Assembly (NCBI GenBank): GCA_949358305.1
Contig: OX442316.1
Location: 9,918,001 to 9,982,000, forward strand
From: Strigamia acuminata
Lineage: Eukaryota > Arthropoda > Chilopoda > Geophilomorpha > Linotaeniidae
Reading direction: 5' to 3'
DNA: 64,000 bases
The notes beneath the pieces are model-generated. The model had not been told where the DNA came from and ran no database searches. It worked only from the letters and a program-made list of their open reading frames with translations. Shown piece by piece: positions 21,381 to 32,800 of this stretch. A program made the position numbers and the translations under genes. The stretch's first letter is position 1, and every line of letters starts with the position of its first letter.

Positions 21381-22431
21381 CACCAATGGTACCAAAATAT
21401 ATTTGGTACCATTGGTACCACAATACCGGAGAAAGTCCTTTATCTTTTAGTGTAAAAACCATTGAAATCCGTGGTAAAAAAAATTAGGATTTGTTCTATC
21501 TGTAGTTTGGGCGAATGTGAATGTGGTGCCAACTTCAGCCTGGTATGTTTCGTGGCAAATCGACATCTGTACCTTCCATGTAACTCTTAAAGTGTTCGCA
21601 TCAATTGATTCTACTTCGATGTTTTCTGGAGAACCTTCAGGAACTTTTTATAAAATACGTGTTTTTAATGTATGTTACATTTTAGATTAGTAAGGTGTGC
21701 TTTTGTTGCACATGTGTACCAGTTTCGTCTGTTTTTGCGTTGACAATTTCACTGAAGCTGCCATTGCCAATAATATTTTCTGCCATCACTCGAAAATTGT
21801 AGATAGTGGCTGGTTTGAGATCAGGAATAGTCATGTGTGTTTTTGAGCCAGGTGTTGTCAGAATAAGAGTTTTGCCATCCCATCTGTCTGTGAGGAAATT
21901 TTAGATTTCCTTCTGCAAACATTGAAATCAAGTGTACTCACCGACATCTTTCTTGTAATGGATGATGTATCTGACGATTTCACTGTTGCCATTGTAATTT
22001 AAGGTCCAGTTTAATTTGGCAGATTGGTTTTCAATTAAGATGGGTATTTCGATTTGCGGAGCATTAGAGTTTTCTGAGTTTTCAATGTTTGTATTTAGTA
22101 TAGAAAAATTGGATAAATTTTTTCTACTTACCTTGTACTATTAAATTAATAGTGATTTGACTTTCTCCAATTTCGTTTTTGGCAGAACACACAAACTGTG
22201 TTGAGTCTTTTTTGTCAACCCAAGTAATGTACACCTATGGCCAAAAAAATCTTCACTTGCTCTCACGCTGCTCCAGCTCTAAATGAGCAGTTCAATTTTC
22301 CGCCACCGGCGGCCAGAGCAGTCTACTTTTCCTGGGGGCAACTGCAAGTTTAAATGCAACTAACACTTAGATTTTTAGTGAATTTAAAAGCAAATTTACC
22401 ATGTTTTTGCACATATTTTAACACGTTTTTG

Positions 22432-23130
22432 CACACATTTTAACACATTTTTGCACACATTTTGTCACGTTTTGGCACATATTTTACCATGTTTTTTCAC
22501 ACATTTTACCATGTTTTTGCACACATTGTGCCAAGTTTTTGCACACATTTTGCCACGTTTTGGCACACATTTTACCACGTTTTTGCACACATTTTGCCAA
22601 GTTTTTGCAAACATTTTGCCACGTTTTGCACACATTTTGCCACGTTTTGGCACACATTTTGCCAAGTTTTTGCACACATTTTACCACGTTGTTGCACACA
22701 TTTTAACACATTTTTGCACACATTTTGTCACGTTTTGGCACATATTTTACCATGTTTTTTCACACATTTTACCACGTTTTTGCACACATTGTGCCAAGTT
22801 TTTGCACACATTTTGCCACGTTTTGGCACACATTTTGCCAAGTTTTTGCACACATTTTACCACGTTTTTGCACACATTTTAACACATTTTTGCACACATT
22901 TTGTCACGTTTTGGCACATATTTTACCATGTTTTTTCACACATTTTATCACGTTTTTGCACACATTTTACCACGCTTTTGCACACATTTTGCCACGTTTT
23001 GGCACACGTTTTGTCAAGTTTTTGCACACATTGTGCCACTTTTTGGCACACATTGTGCCAAGTTTTTGCACAAATTTTGCCACGGATTTGCACACATTTT
23101 GGCACACATTGTGCCAAGTTTTGCTACATT
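22432..23130 (+). repeat. ~22-bp minisatellite, left arm of the foldback element
   Basis: Units of the form TTTTTGCACACATTTTGCCACG, alternating TTTTG, TTTAC and TTTAA versions, repeat for about 700 bp. They create open frames rich in THFATFWHTF/HTFYHVFAHI that are artefacts of the repeat. Confidence 0.9.
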
Positions 23131-23371
23131 TTAATACGTTTTCGCACAAAAATGGTGTTTTTCAACAAAAGTAATGTTTTCAACAGAACAAAAATATGTT
23201 TTTTTTAGGCCAAAATGGTGTTTTTTAATCAAAAATTGTATTTTTATTTGCTGAAAATAGTGTTTTTGAATTTTAAATTGTTTTTTGCCCAAAAAGTGTT
23301 TTTTTTGCTCAAAAAGTGTTTTTTTTTGCCCGAAAAATGTATTTTTACACCAAAAATATCAAAGATACATG

Positions 23372-23632
23372 CTATTTTTTTTTACTTCTGATCCAGTGCC
23401 CAATTTTCATAATAAAAGTTAATTTCATTGGCATTTTCTGAAGAAATACTAAAAAACTCATCATGTATTTATATGTATGGCTAGAATTTTTTTTAGATGT
23501 TTTTATATATTTTGCAAGCTTAATTCTCCATTCTTTAGGAAATATTTCATGTTGTTCTCTCACCCCTCCATCCAGAAGTCCAGTTAATCGATTTTGCTGT
23601 TCTACACTTAATTTTGGTGCCATTTTTTGCAA
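23372..23632 (-). CDS. Small unassigned ORF inside the foldback element
   Basis: An 86-codon frame starting MQKMAPKLSVEQQNRLTGLL. The first 35 residues could be read as a degraded helix-turn-helix start such as those opening Tc1/mariner transposases, but no diagnostic residues are present and the rest is unrecognised. It is probably a relic or chance. Confidence 0.2.
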   Translation of the reverse strand: MQKMAPKLSVEQQNRLTGLLDGGVREQHEIFPKEWRIKLAKYIKTSKKNSSHTYKYMMSFLVFLQKMPMKLTFIMKIGHWIRSKKK

Positions 23633-23977
23633 AACAAAGTGTTTAATTCTTTTCCTTTAACCATGTTAGGAGTATGCAAATTTTGTGTGAAGTCAAGAAA
23701 ATAAAATACAACAAAAGTTATGATTTATTTTTTATTATATATTCAAAAATTTAATTTACAATAACCTGGTCCTGTTTAAGTGGATTTGGAATGATATTTA
23801 TTTAATGTTCACATCAAACTGTATAGAAGAAGAAATTCATCATAAAAACAAATAATAAACCTGAAAATCTAGTAATAGTTTTATTTTATTGAAAGAAGCA
23901 AATTCTAAAATAAATTTTTTAATTTGAAAAGTTTGTTATTATTTGAAATCACAACTTTTCTTAGGAAACAAAAAAAA

Positions 23978-24190
23978 CGTGGTAAAATGTCGGCAAAAAC
24001 TTGGTAAAATGTGTGCAAAAACGTGATAAAATGTGTGCAAAAACTAGGCACAATGTGTGCCAAAACGTGATAAAATGTCTGCAAAAACGTGGTAAAATGC
24101 ATGCAAAAACGTGGCAAAATGTGTGCAAAAGCGTGGTAAAATGTGTGCAAAAACGTGGTAAAATGTGTGCAAAAACGTGTTAAAATATGT
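23978..24190 (-). repeat. ~22-bp minisatellite, right arm of the foldback element (inverted)
   Basis: The same unit as the left arm in the opposite orientation (CGTGGTAAAATGTGTGCAAAAA), about nine copies. It is much shorter than the left arm, so the arms have expanded or contracted independently while the terminal ~200 bp stayed alike. Confidence 0.9.
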
Positions 24191-25232
24191 GCAAAAACAT
24201 GGTAAATTTGCTTTTAAATTCACTAAAAATCTAAGTGTTAGTTGCATTTAAACTTGCAGTTGCCCCCAGGAAAAGTAGACTGCTCTGGCCGCCGGTGGCA
24301 GAAAATTGAACTGCTCATTTAGAGCTGTAGCAGTGTGAGAGCAAGTGAAGATTTTTTTGGCCATAGGTGTACAATATTGATCGACTTATTTGACTAGCTT
24401 TGTCTTGCTTTTCTTCTACATTGTATCTAAATGACATTTGAGAAACTATAAGTCGACTGACTTATAAAAAATAATAACTCTCTAAGTGTTAAAAACCTTG
24501 TACTGTGTTTGTCTATCTTCTGTTGACTTATGGACCACGAGTAGGAAATAGGCCAATTCCCAGTAGCTTCGCATGGAATTTCAACATTATCACCTTTTTT
24601 AGCATGAATATCGTATTCTTTTTGTAGAAAATCAGGAGCAGCTGTAATAAAAGAATAAAATGGAAGTTTAAATTCCTATTACCGTGTGTTACAAATATTT
24701 CTGGCAACAGACCTTGAACTGTAATCGAAATGACCTTGCTTAAAGATTGTTGATTGCTGTTACTGGCAAGGCAAACGTAAAAGCCGGCGTTGGATCGTTC
24801 AATGCTTTTAAACATCAATGTTCCGTTTGGAAATACTTCTGTTCTACCATTGCTTTTCACTAATTCAAGTTTTCGAGTCAAAAAATCGTGGTCTGTATAA
24901 AAATTATTATATATTATATATCACTGATATAAAAATAAACCAATTTTGCTATTTACCGTGTGACGTTTGCCAAGTGATTGAAGGATCAGGAAATCCCTCT
25001 GCTTGACAATTTACTGTCAATCGTTCTCCTGATTTCACTACTGCATCTTTTGGTTCCATTATCCAGCGCAAAGGAACTAATAAAAAAAATAAACAATATA
25101 TGATTACCGGTAAACAGTTTTCTTTTTTAATAATTATACTATTCACTAAAATGATTATTTTATTTTATCGAATATAAGCGCAATTTGTCCCATTCCCTTA
25201 ACCTGATGAACGAATGAAAATGTAGTAATTAC

Positions 25233-26673
25233 CCTGAATGATTAAGTGAGCCGTGTGAGTTGAAATGCCAGCATGGTTTTGAGCAATGCAAGTGTAATTT
25301 CCGGCATGCTTTAATTTGACTGGGTCAATTGAGAGTACGCTAGAATACTCATCAAATTCTCGGATGGAAACTGACAATTCAGATGGAATAACTCGATCGT
25401 CTTTCAACCATGAAATGCTTATTGGCAAGTCTCCACGACTAACTACGCAAGACACGCGGACTAATGTGCCTTCTGATAAAGGCTCGTCTTGAAATGAGAA
25501 TGGCACCACTTTGGGGGGGACTGAAAACACAAAGTACACGTACAAATATATTAAATTAATTACCATGGACACGTAGCTGGGATGATTGGCTGACTGACGC
25601 AGCAGAATTGCTCGCAACGCATGTATAATTTCCAGCATGATCTTTTTCAATATTTTCAATTGTTAAAATGCTGGAATAGTCGTCGATCGTTCGAACAAAT
25701 AAATTATGTTCAGAAATTATAGGTTTGTCATTTCTTAGCCAACGAAAAATTATGGGCAGATCTCCTTGATACACGACACAGGACAAACGAATGAAACTTC
25801 GACCTTCGAAAACATTCTCAGGGAAGGAAAATGGAGTGATCTTCGGAGCAACTGTAACCCCAATTAACTTAAATTACAATGCAGAAGTTTATATTTATGT
25901 TAAATTACAATATTAACCCAGCATTCCCTCCAACTTCCCATCACATTAATTCAAAACTAGAACGTTAATCTCTTAAATTCTCCAGTATCCTGAATGACAG
26001 AACAAATTTCAAGACTGTTTCGCCCATGTTTACAGTTTAGAGGTTTTACTTTAAAAACACGGCGGCATACCGTGGACAAGAAGTTGGGCCGTATAGGTGA
26101 CTTCTGCGGCATTGTTGCCAGCAATGCAAGTGTAGTTGCCAGTATGGAGAGAAGATACGCTTTCAATAGACAATGAATTGGCATGAACATCATCATTCCG
26201 AGTGCTAATTCCTAATGCCGAAGTAATGATTTGGCCATCTTTAAGCCACTGAAATCTGATGGGCAAGTCTCCTTGACTCACGGCACAAACGATGTGCGCT
26301 CTCATGCCTTTGAAGAATTGATCGTCTTGGAAGTTGAAGGGCAGAATTTTGGGAGGAACTGTAATTAAACACGAAATTTAATTACCGTTAATGAAGAGGT
26401 TTGTTGAATGCTGATCAGCTCCAGCAGAGTTTGTGGCTGTGCATGTATAATTGCCATTGTGGCGAGGGCTAAGTGTACTGATCATCAGGATGCTGGAGAA
26501 TTCATCTAAATCGTGAATATTAATGCCCTGTTCATTTGGTAAAGGTTGGCCATCTCTAAACCAAGAAATTTTAATCGGACTATCTCCTTCTCGTACAACA
26601 CACTGAATTCGAGCACGGGCTCCTTCTCTAATTAATTCATCTTGAAACGAGAAAGGACTTATTTTCGGAGGAA
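25233..26673 (-). CDS. Ig7 exon array of paralogue C
   Basis: 7a 26386-26673, 7b 26071-26358, 7c 25564-25851, 7d 25233-25520, each exactly 288 nt and phase 1-1. Spacers are 27, 219 and 43 nt. Each exon matches the exon in the same position of the other paralogues better than its neighbours (for example 7b has ILPFNFQDDQFFKGMRAHIV in all four genes), so the quadruplication predates the gene duplications. The array itself is intact although the gene is broken further downstream. Confidence 0.88.
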
Positions 26674-29071
26674 CTGAAATGCTTATAAAACATTAGTCTC
26701 TGTGTCTACATAGATAAATAATTCTATAATTATAAGAAATTAATACTTTTAGTAAATTATTACTATATACCCATTACAAGTAGATCAACTTCGCCTTTGA
26801 TTAAATTGTTGTCTTTGTCATTTACATGGCACGTGTATTTTCCCTTGTCGGCTCGTCTTTTGACATCATCGATAATTAAGGATCCATTTGTTAGAACGTA
26901 ATGCCGAATATTAAACGGTAACTGTGTACCATCTTAAAAAAATCAAATCTGTAATAGATAAATCGATTAACGTCTTTGCTACAACCTTTTTCCCATTTAA
27001 TTTTATTAATTGGATAGCCATATACGGGGCAGTCAATTTGAACAACACCATCTTCAATTGCTAGATATTTAACATTGGATCGCATTCCTAGTTTTCCTGC
27101 AATAATACAAAATGCAATATTATAAAACATTCTCTTCTATCCGATGCATTTCCATTTACCATTAACAAATATTCTTGAAGAATGTTGAACCAATCCTTTT
27201 GTCGTTTTGGCAATGCATCTATACACTCCACCGTCTTCAACTTTTAAATTATGAATTTTTAAACTACTAATTACACTATTGCTACTGTGTGATTTGATAT
27301 TGATATTAATTCGTCCATCCGCAATTAATTCTATGTTGTCTAATGACCAGTGAACTTGTGGAATTGGATTGCCCCGGAAAATGCATTCTAATAACATACT
27401 TTCTTTTGGATTCAACAGTTGTTCATTAAAACCCTTTACAAGAACTGGTATTGCATCTATCATAGAATAAAATAAACCTACGTAAAAAGCAATTCTAACA
27501 TATAAAGCAAACAGTTTATTTACCTCCTATCTTGATTACTGCAGAGCCAAATGTTGAATACAGTTCGTTCTTTGCAAAACATTGGTAAACACCAACATGT
27601 AGAGCGCCCATTTTTGAGATTTTAACAGTTTCATTACTGACTAGAATAATGTCAGTTTTTGGCAACAGCTTTCCATCCTTAAACCAAACAATACTATGGA
27701 TTGGTGAACCACTGATTTTGCAATTGAGAGTCACTTCGTGATTTGCATCAACAGTTGCCTTAGATGGAGTTACAATCACATTCAAAGGCTCTAAAAATCA
27801 ACTTAGAATGAATATTTCATCAAAGTCGACCTTTTTGTTACAAACCTATGATAGACACTTGAGTCATCATTTTAATAGAATTTACTTCGTTTGATGCGGT
27901 GCACATGTATTTACCACTATCAGCCGCTTGAGTATTTTCAATGATTAATAAACCAGCTCCTACATTCATTCGAGCACTTGCATAACTTTCATAATTTCCA
28001 TTTGTGGTTTCTTTAAACCAACTAGACCAAGAAAAAAAATTAACCTTCTGCTGTAAACAAAAATTTTAAAACATTACGTATAGTTTGGAGTTGGGTGTCC
28101 GTTTGCAACGCATGGGATAAATAGTTTTTCACTTTCCGGAATTACAATATTCGTATTACTGAAGATAATTTTAGGAGGCACTTTGCCCTGTGATTCTTCA
28201 GATGTAGAGACAGAAATATAAAAGATATAATCTCATTTACATTGCACACATTTTGCTAACCTGTAACTATTAAACGACCCGGATTACTGAGCTTCACTTC
28301 CCCAGTTAATCGATGCAACACTTGACAACGATAACTTGTAAGTGCATCATTACCATCTACATCCTTAATAATCAATTCTCCAGTTGGCAATAATATATAT
28401 TTCGAATCTGTAAACAAATGTAAGCTCTTTCGGACCCACAAAATTAACGTTCGTTTCAATTCTTACTGGCGTTCATATTTGAAGAAGTGATGGATACAAC
28501 CGAATCTTTGATCCACGCTGTAATATTAAGATAAGGAACGAGAAATTTAGGAATATGGCAACGCATGATGGCAGTGTTTTGCTTCATTGTGTATACATCG
28601 TAAACATGGATATCAAACACTTGATTAACAACTGAAATCAAAATTCGCTAATATCAAAGTGAAAATTTTAAATTTTAAAGTCTTGAAGTACCTCCTCTGA
28701 CTTTAACTTCATTTGACACAGTCGTTCCAACAGTATTGGCAGCTGAGCATCTGTAGGAAACGCCATGAACATCTTGTCTGTAGTCATCAATGCCAAAAGA
28801 TGGAAACAGAAGAGTGCCATCGATTGATATTTGACGAAGTCTGGACACGTTGGTTACGAGAGAACCATCGACTGACAGCCAAGTGACGTTTGGTTGAGGT
28901 TTTCCAGAAGCAGTGCAGGAAAGTTTTCCTCCAGTTGAATTGGAGAAGTCATAATGAAAAGGAAAAGTTGTCGTAAATTTAGGCTCTAAAAGTATAAAAA
29001 ATTACGTAACTTAAAAAAGAGATAATAAAAATAGCGATAAAATAATGTTTTTGAAGTAAAAATTTTGACAT

Positions 29072-29099
29072 CACGTGACGAATTGATTTTGTGACGTCA
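29072..29099. promoter_or_regulatory. E-box plus CRE pair in intron 1 of paralogue C
   Basis: CACGTGAC at 29072-29079 and TGACGTCA at 29092-29099, the latter ending seven bases before the exon 1 boundary at 29106. Same arrangement as in the other three genes. Confidence 0.65.
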
Positions 29100-29321
29100 C
29101 ATTACCTTGCTCAGTTGTTGAGGCAGTGATCGGGAGCAACCAGGGTATGACAAAGAGTAGCCAGATCGGCTGCCTCTGGATTGGATCCATAATAACAGAC
29201 CTCATCGCAATTGTGGTCAAATTAATACTCAGATGAGTATTGCAGCACCACACGTATGTAAATTTCCTCCAAATAACAATGCAGCTAATTGTAGTAAATA
29301 AATATTTGGTTGAATGAAAGA

Positions 29322-29395
29322 ATTCGTCCTAGAGAGGGTTCTCAATTGGAATTCTGGGACGGTTCACACCCTGACAGGTCATTGGCTTGAACTAA
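29322..29395 (-). promoter_or_regulatory. Conserved upstream block of paralogue C
   Basis: GAATTCGTCCTAGAGAGGG at about 29330-29348, then GGAATTCTGGGACGG and TGACAGGTCATTGG. The block is nearly identical to that of paralogue B and recognisable in A and D. Confidence 0.5.
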
Positions 29396-29399
29396 GGGA

Positions 29400-29895
29400 G
29401 AGGGGCTTTCAAATCGAGTTGGTTGAGCGCTTAAGAAAATCAAGGTTGGTTAATGATTATACATATGAAAATTCAATTTATTGATACAACTCTAAAAGTT
29501 GAGTAATTAAATGACTAATTTAAACGAACTCTTAACATCTAATGTGTAAAAGAAATGCAGTTAACAGTATACAATATAAAAATTTTTTTAAAGTTAAATA
29601 AAAAATTTAAGTATATATTTTCAACTTTATGCATTATATCTTAATGCAAAATCATGGCAATTGACAAAGACAGAAATTACATGAAAAATTGAGCTTGCAG
29701 AGATGGAAAACGCTAATTGTCATTTTAAACATTAAACATCAAACTACTATAGTAAAAAATTACGATCTACGTAAAAATGCAGTTTTCCGTATCCATTTGC
29801 ATTGTCTAAACACACAATAATTTTGTTAATATGACGAAAAAAACTTTGCTAATTTTACAAACCGTGATTTAGTGGGCGTTTATAACATTCACAAT
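29400..29895. other. Intergenic region between paralogues C and B
   Basis: AT-rich, with recognisable similarity to the A-B spacer (39000-39350), as expected for tandem copies. No gene seen. Confidence 0.5.
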
Positions 29896-32800
29896 TTAAT
29901 TGCCTGAATTATGAAACATATGTGCTAAAAATGAAAAAAAAACGTGATTTTAAACTCTTTGTAATAGATACTGTACAGAATTATTAATTACCCATCGGAG
30001 GCGGATCATAATCATCACTAGGATTATTCAGAAAAACAAATTTTGTTTCCATTGATGGATCGAAATTATTCCTAAACAAAAAATATATAAATACGGTATA
30101 TTCACTAAAATAAGAAAATATAATATACTGAGCAGCGGCTGAATGTTGAAATGATTCGTGTTGGAATAAAGGAAAAGCAGCTCCTACACAATAATTTAAA
30201 AAATAAAAACTTAATAGAACAACAGTAACCTACTATTAACGACAAACCTGAGCGTGTCTTTCCATGTTCTGGATGGTGGCAATCAGTTAGATGAGATGTA
30301 GCATAAGGTGAAGGATCTATTTAATTGAATAGTGTTAAAAATGAACCATTCATGAAAATATAAAACAATTTTTGTGATTAACCTGCACTTCGTCTTGAAA
30401 GAGTAGAATGGCCAGAATGTTGTTGACCACGAAGAAAATGTCCTCTTGGCACGGTGTGGGAATGTCGAACCCAACTATTCATCTCAGCATTTGTTGTAGT
30501 ATCTGAAATGTCTAAAACAAGACACACAAAGCTGTTTACCTGACCTCACAAACTTCCCAAATAATAACTGTACCAGATGGAGTGCCAACACTGCCACTAC
30601 GACGTTTAAAATAAAAACAAACAACAACAGAAGCGATAATGACAGCAATCAATAAAGCAACGGCTGGAATGAAAATGAGAGGATCCAAGTAAAAAATGTA
30701 GACTGGGGCCAGAGATTCTTCAAATGTTTCAGGTGCCAAAGTTCCTGGAAACAAAATCTTAGTCTCATTATGGAAATATAAATCATACATACTAAGTTTG
30801 TTTATACCTCCTGTGGCAGTGTAAGTAGCGAATTTGTATTCAGCTAATGTGGGCTTACTGCTACTGTCTACGGAAAGTCTCAGTATATACCATGTTGCAG
30901 GATTCAAACCCGAAATAACTAGTTTCTTTTGGGTGGGTTTGATATTTAAGCCTGCAACAGTCCAATCTCTTGCGGCTACAGGTTTGTATTCAGCAGAAAA
31001 TGTTTTTACAGGGCATCCAGTTGTTGGCCAAGATTCCAAATAAACAGTTATAAATGTCGACCCTTCGCGAATTATTTGATCTTTAGTTGGGGCAATAACG
31101 TCTACAAGTTAGGCAATTTTTACTTAATTGTACTGGAAAATGTTCTCAACAATTCTATTACCTGAGCCTTCAGTCATAACAGTAAGAGTATCACTAGGAG
31201 CGCCTGTTCCTATGTTGTTAAATGCTTCCATATACAACTGATACGTGGCCCCACAGATAAGATTGTCCAAACTGTATAATACTTGTTCCGCACGAATTTC
31301 TTTGATAGACCAAAGTGCATTGATTTCCCTGTAATGCAAAAGGTAACCTCTTACGGTGGATTCTCCTGTAATTCCTCGCTTCCATTGCAATTTAATAGAA
31401 GAACGAGATTTTGATACGATGTCCACAATGGGAGCAGATGGCGGAACTGCAATACATTATGCTATTGGTAACTGAAACCCAGTGAAAGACTCTTAACATT
31501 TTTACCTTGAACAGCAACTAAATACGTAACGTGATCCCGCCCGTGTTCGTTATAGACGGCACAAGTGTAATTGCCTGAATCTTCGCTGTCAATTTTGGTA
31601 ATGACCACCGACCCATCGGATGTAAATTTTAGACGATTGCTTTCTTTTAGTAAATTCTCACTAGGTCATTCGGTTAAAATATATAATATTTAAACTTCAA
31701 CTACCTTATTTTTATTTTTTAAGTCTTACCCAATTGTCCATTTTCTATTTGGTGATGGGACGCCAACGGCCGTGCAAGGTAATACGACATCTTCTTGCCA
31801 GCCCGTCTTAATTATGGTATTAAAAGCTGCAGCTTTGGCCGGAACTGTACTATAAAATAAAAAATTTGGTTTACTAGTCACTAATATTAATCTAAAAACA
31901 TTACCGATGCTGTCAGCAACAGTTTGAGCAACAATTGACGATCCAGAACTTTCTCCAATTGCTGATGTTGCTGTAACCCAAAATGCATATTTCTTATTTT
32001 TCTTCAACCCTTTTATCTCAAACGATTGTGAATTAATTGTGGCTGGATGAGTGGTAGCATCGCGCTGCAGTTCTTGAGTATTTTGAGTTTGAATGTCAAC
32101 CTGAACATTATTTGGGATTAATAACAAGAAATAATACTTTTATAATCATTTCAAACTTTTTGATTATCTCCAATTGGTTTGTAATACACATTGTATTTAA
32201 TAAGAGCTCCATTAGATTTGTGTGGAGGTTTCCATGCAACGACAACTGAATCCGAAGATGAAGGAAGCACTTTAATAGCTTCTGGAGGTTCAGGAACTTA
32301 ATAAAAAAAACTGAATAGTTTTAAAACTATTACTTCTGATTAATTTATATTCTCAAACCATCTTCGTGAGTTTTGCAAAATACTGGACTGCTTTTTACTC
32401 CATCCCCCACTTTTGTAAATGCCAATACTTGAATGCTGTAGTTGGTATTGACATTTAAATTTTTTATAGTTAACTTGTTTGTATCAATGATTTTGGATTG
32501 GATCATTGCATCTATAAAATAATAAATGTTTATTCATTTTGTAATATTTCCTTCCACTAATCCATACTAACCGTACCGTTCTTCTGTTGGTATGTAGACA
32601 ACTTTGTAACCCCTTAAGATTCCATTTATAGAATCCTGTGCGGGTGGATCCCATAAAACATAAATGCTTTTTGAAGATAAAGCAGAACAACGTACTTCTG
32701 ATGGTGCAATTGACGGTACTGCATATTTGATTAGTCTTAATAATTTAACAGAACTTAGTAATTAAATATATTATCACGTACAATCTTCTGAAGTCATTGC

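Larger units (their letters stand above)
17243..21540. mobile_element. 4.3-kb composite insertion bounded by ~100-bp inverted repeats
   Basis: The left end (from 17243) starts GGCTGAAGTTGGCACCACAT and the right end (to 21540) is its inverse; the arms match over about 100 bp with few differences (inner limits near 17342 and 21440). No convincing target duplication was found. The interior holds two diverged ~190-bp copies (17300-17650), a copia RNase H remnant, an 11-bp minisatellite, a copied host exon fragment and about 2.4 kb of GATTTTTTTCCCC-type satellite. It lies in the FN2 intron of paralogue C. The homologous intron in paralogue B is about 55 nt. I do not recognise the family. Confidence 0.65.
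22232..24369. mobile_element. 2138-bp foldback DNA transposon with long TIRs and a TA duplication
   Basis: The ends start CACCTATGGCCAAAAAAATC and are inverted repeats of about 200 bp with roughly three mismatches in the first 190 bp. TA is duplicated at 22230-22231 and 24370-24371. Removing the element and one TA restores an exon collinear with paralogues A and B. TA duplication and GGCCAAAA near the ends point to the Tc1/mariner group. Internal to the TIRs are inverted minisatellite arms of a ~22-bp unit, then AT-rich sequence. No transposase was recognised. The near-identical TIRs suggest a young insertion. Confidence 0.9.
14090..29190 (-). pseudogene. Dscam-like receptor, paralogue C, disrupted by transposon insertion in an Ig9 exon
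   Basis: Same architecture as its neighbours. Signal exon 29106-29190 (MDPIQRQPIWLLFVIPWLLP); Ig1 28692-28985, Ig2 28260-28632, Ig3 27846-28195, Ig4 27525-27792, Ig5 27160-27459, Ig6 26772-27098, Ig7 array 25233-26673, Ig8 24713-25078, Ig9 first half 24495-24642, FN1 21719-22075, FN2 split by a 4.3-kb intronic insertion (21569-21640 and 16963-17208), FN3 16522-16892, FN4 16070-16466, Ig10 15672-16011, FN5 15329-15613, FN6 14982-15274, membrane helix 14756-14925, tail to a TAA at 14090-14092. The second Ig9 exon is cut: SRSILYI is encoded just right of 24370 and TWVDKKDSTQFVC just left of 22230, with a 2138-bp element between. The matching exon of paralogue B is 155 nt, so skipping it would also shift frame. 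Everything else is open, so the loss looks recent. A truncated secreted product remains possible. Confidence 0.8.

Noticed and set aside
19184-21421. 745- and 570-codon minus-strand frames rich in KKIGEKNRGKKSG
   Set aside because: Reverse-strand reading of the same satellite; composition and period come from the DNA repeat and there is no start context or domain.
17243-21540. Target-site duplication for the 4.3-kb composite
   Set aside because: Flanks read TT before the left end and TG after the right end; no longer match was found, so no duplication is claimed.
22451-23208. Several overlapping frames of HTFYHVFAHILPRF type
   Set aside because: Translations of the ~22-bp minisatellite in the foldback element arm; they are open in several frames at once.
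22230-24371. Foldback element acting as a new spliceable intron
   Set aside because: The terminal GT...AG pair available on the sense strand would shift the frame by two, and no in-frame pair was evident by eye.
25957-26196. 79-codon minus-strand frame overlapping Ig7b of paralogue C
   Set aside because: It is a shifted frame across the exon; only the conserved downstream block is kept as a separate observation.
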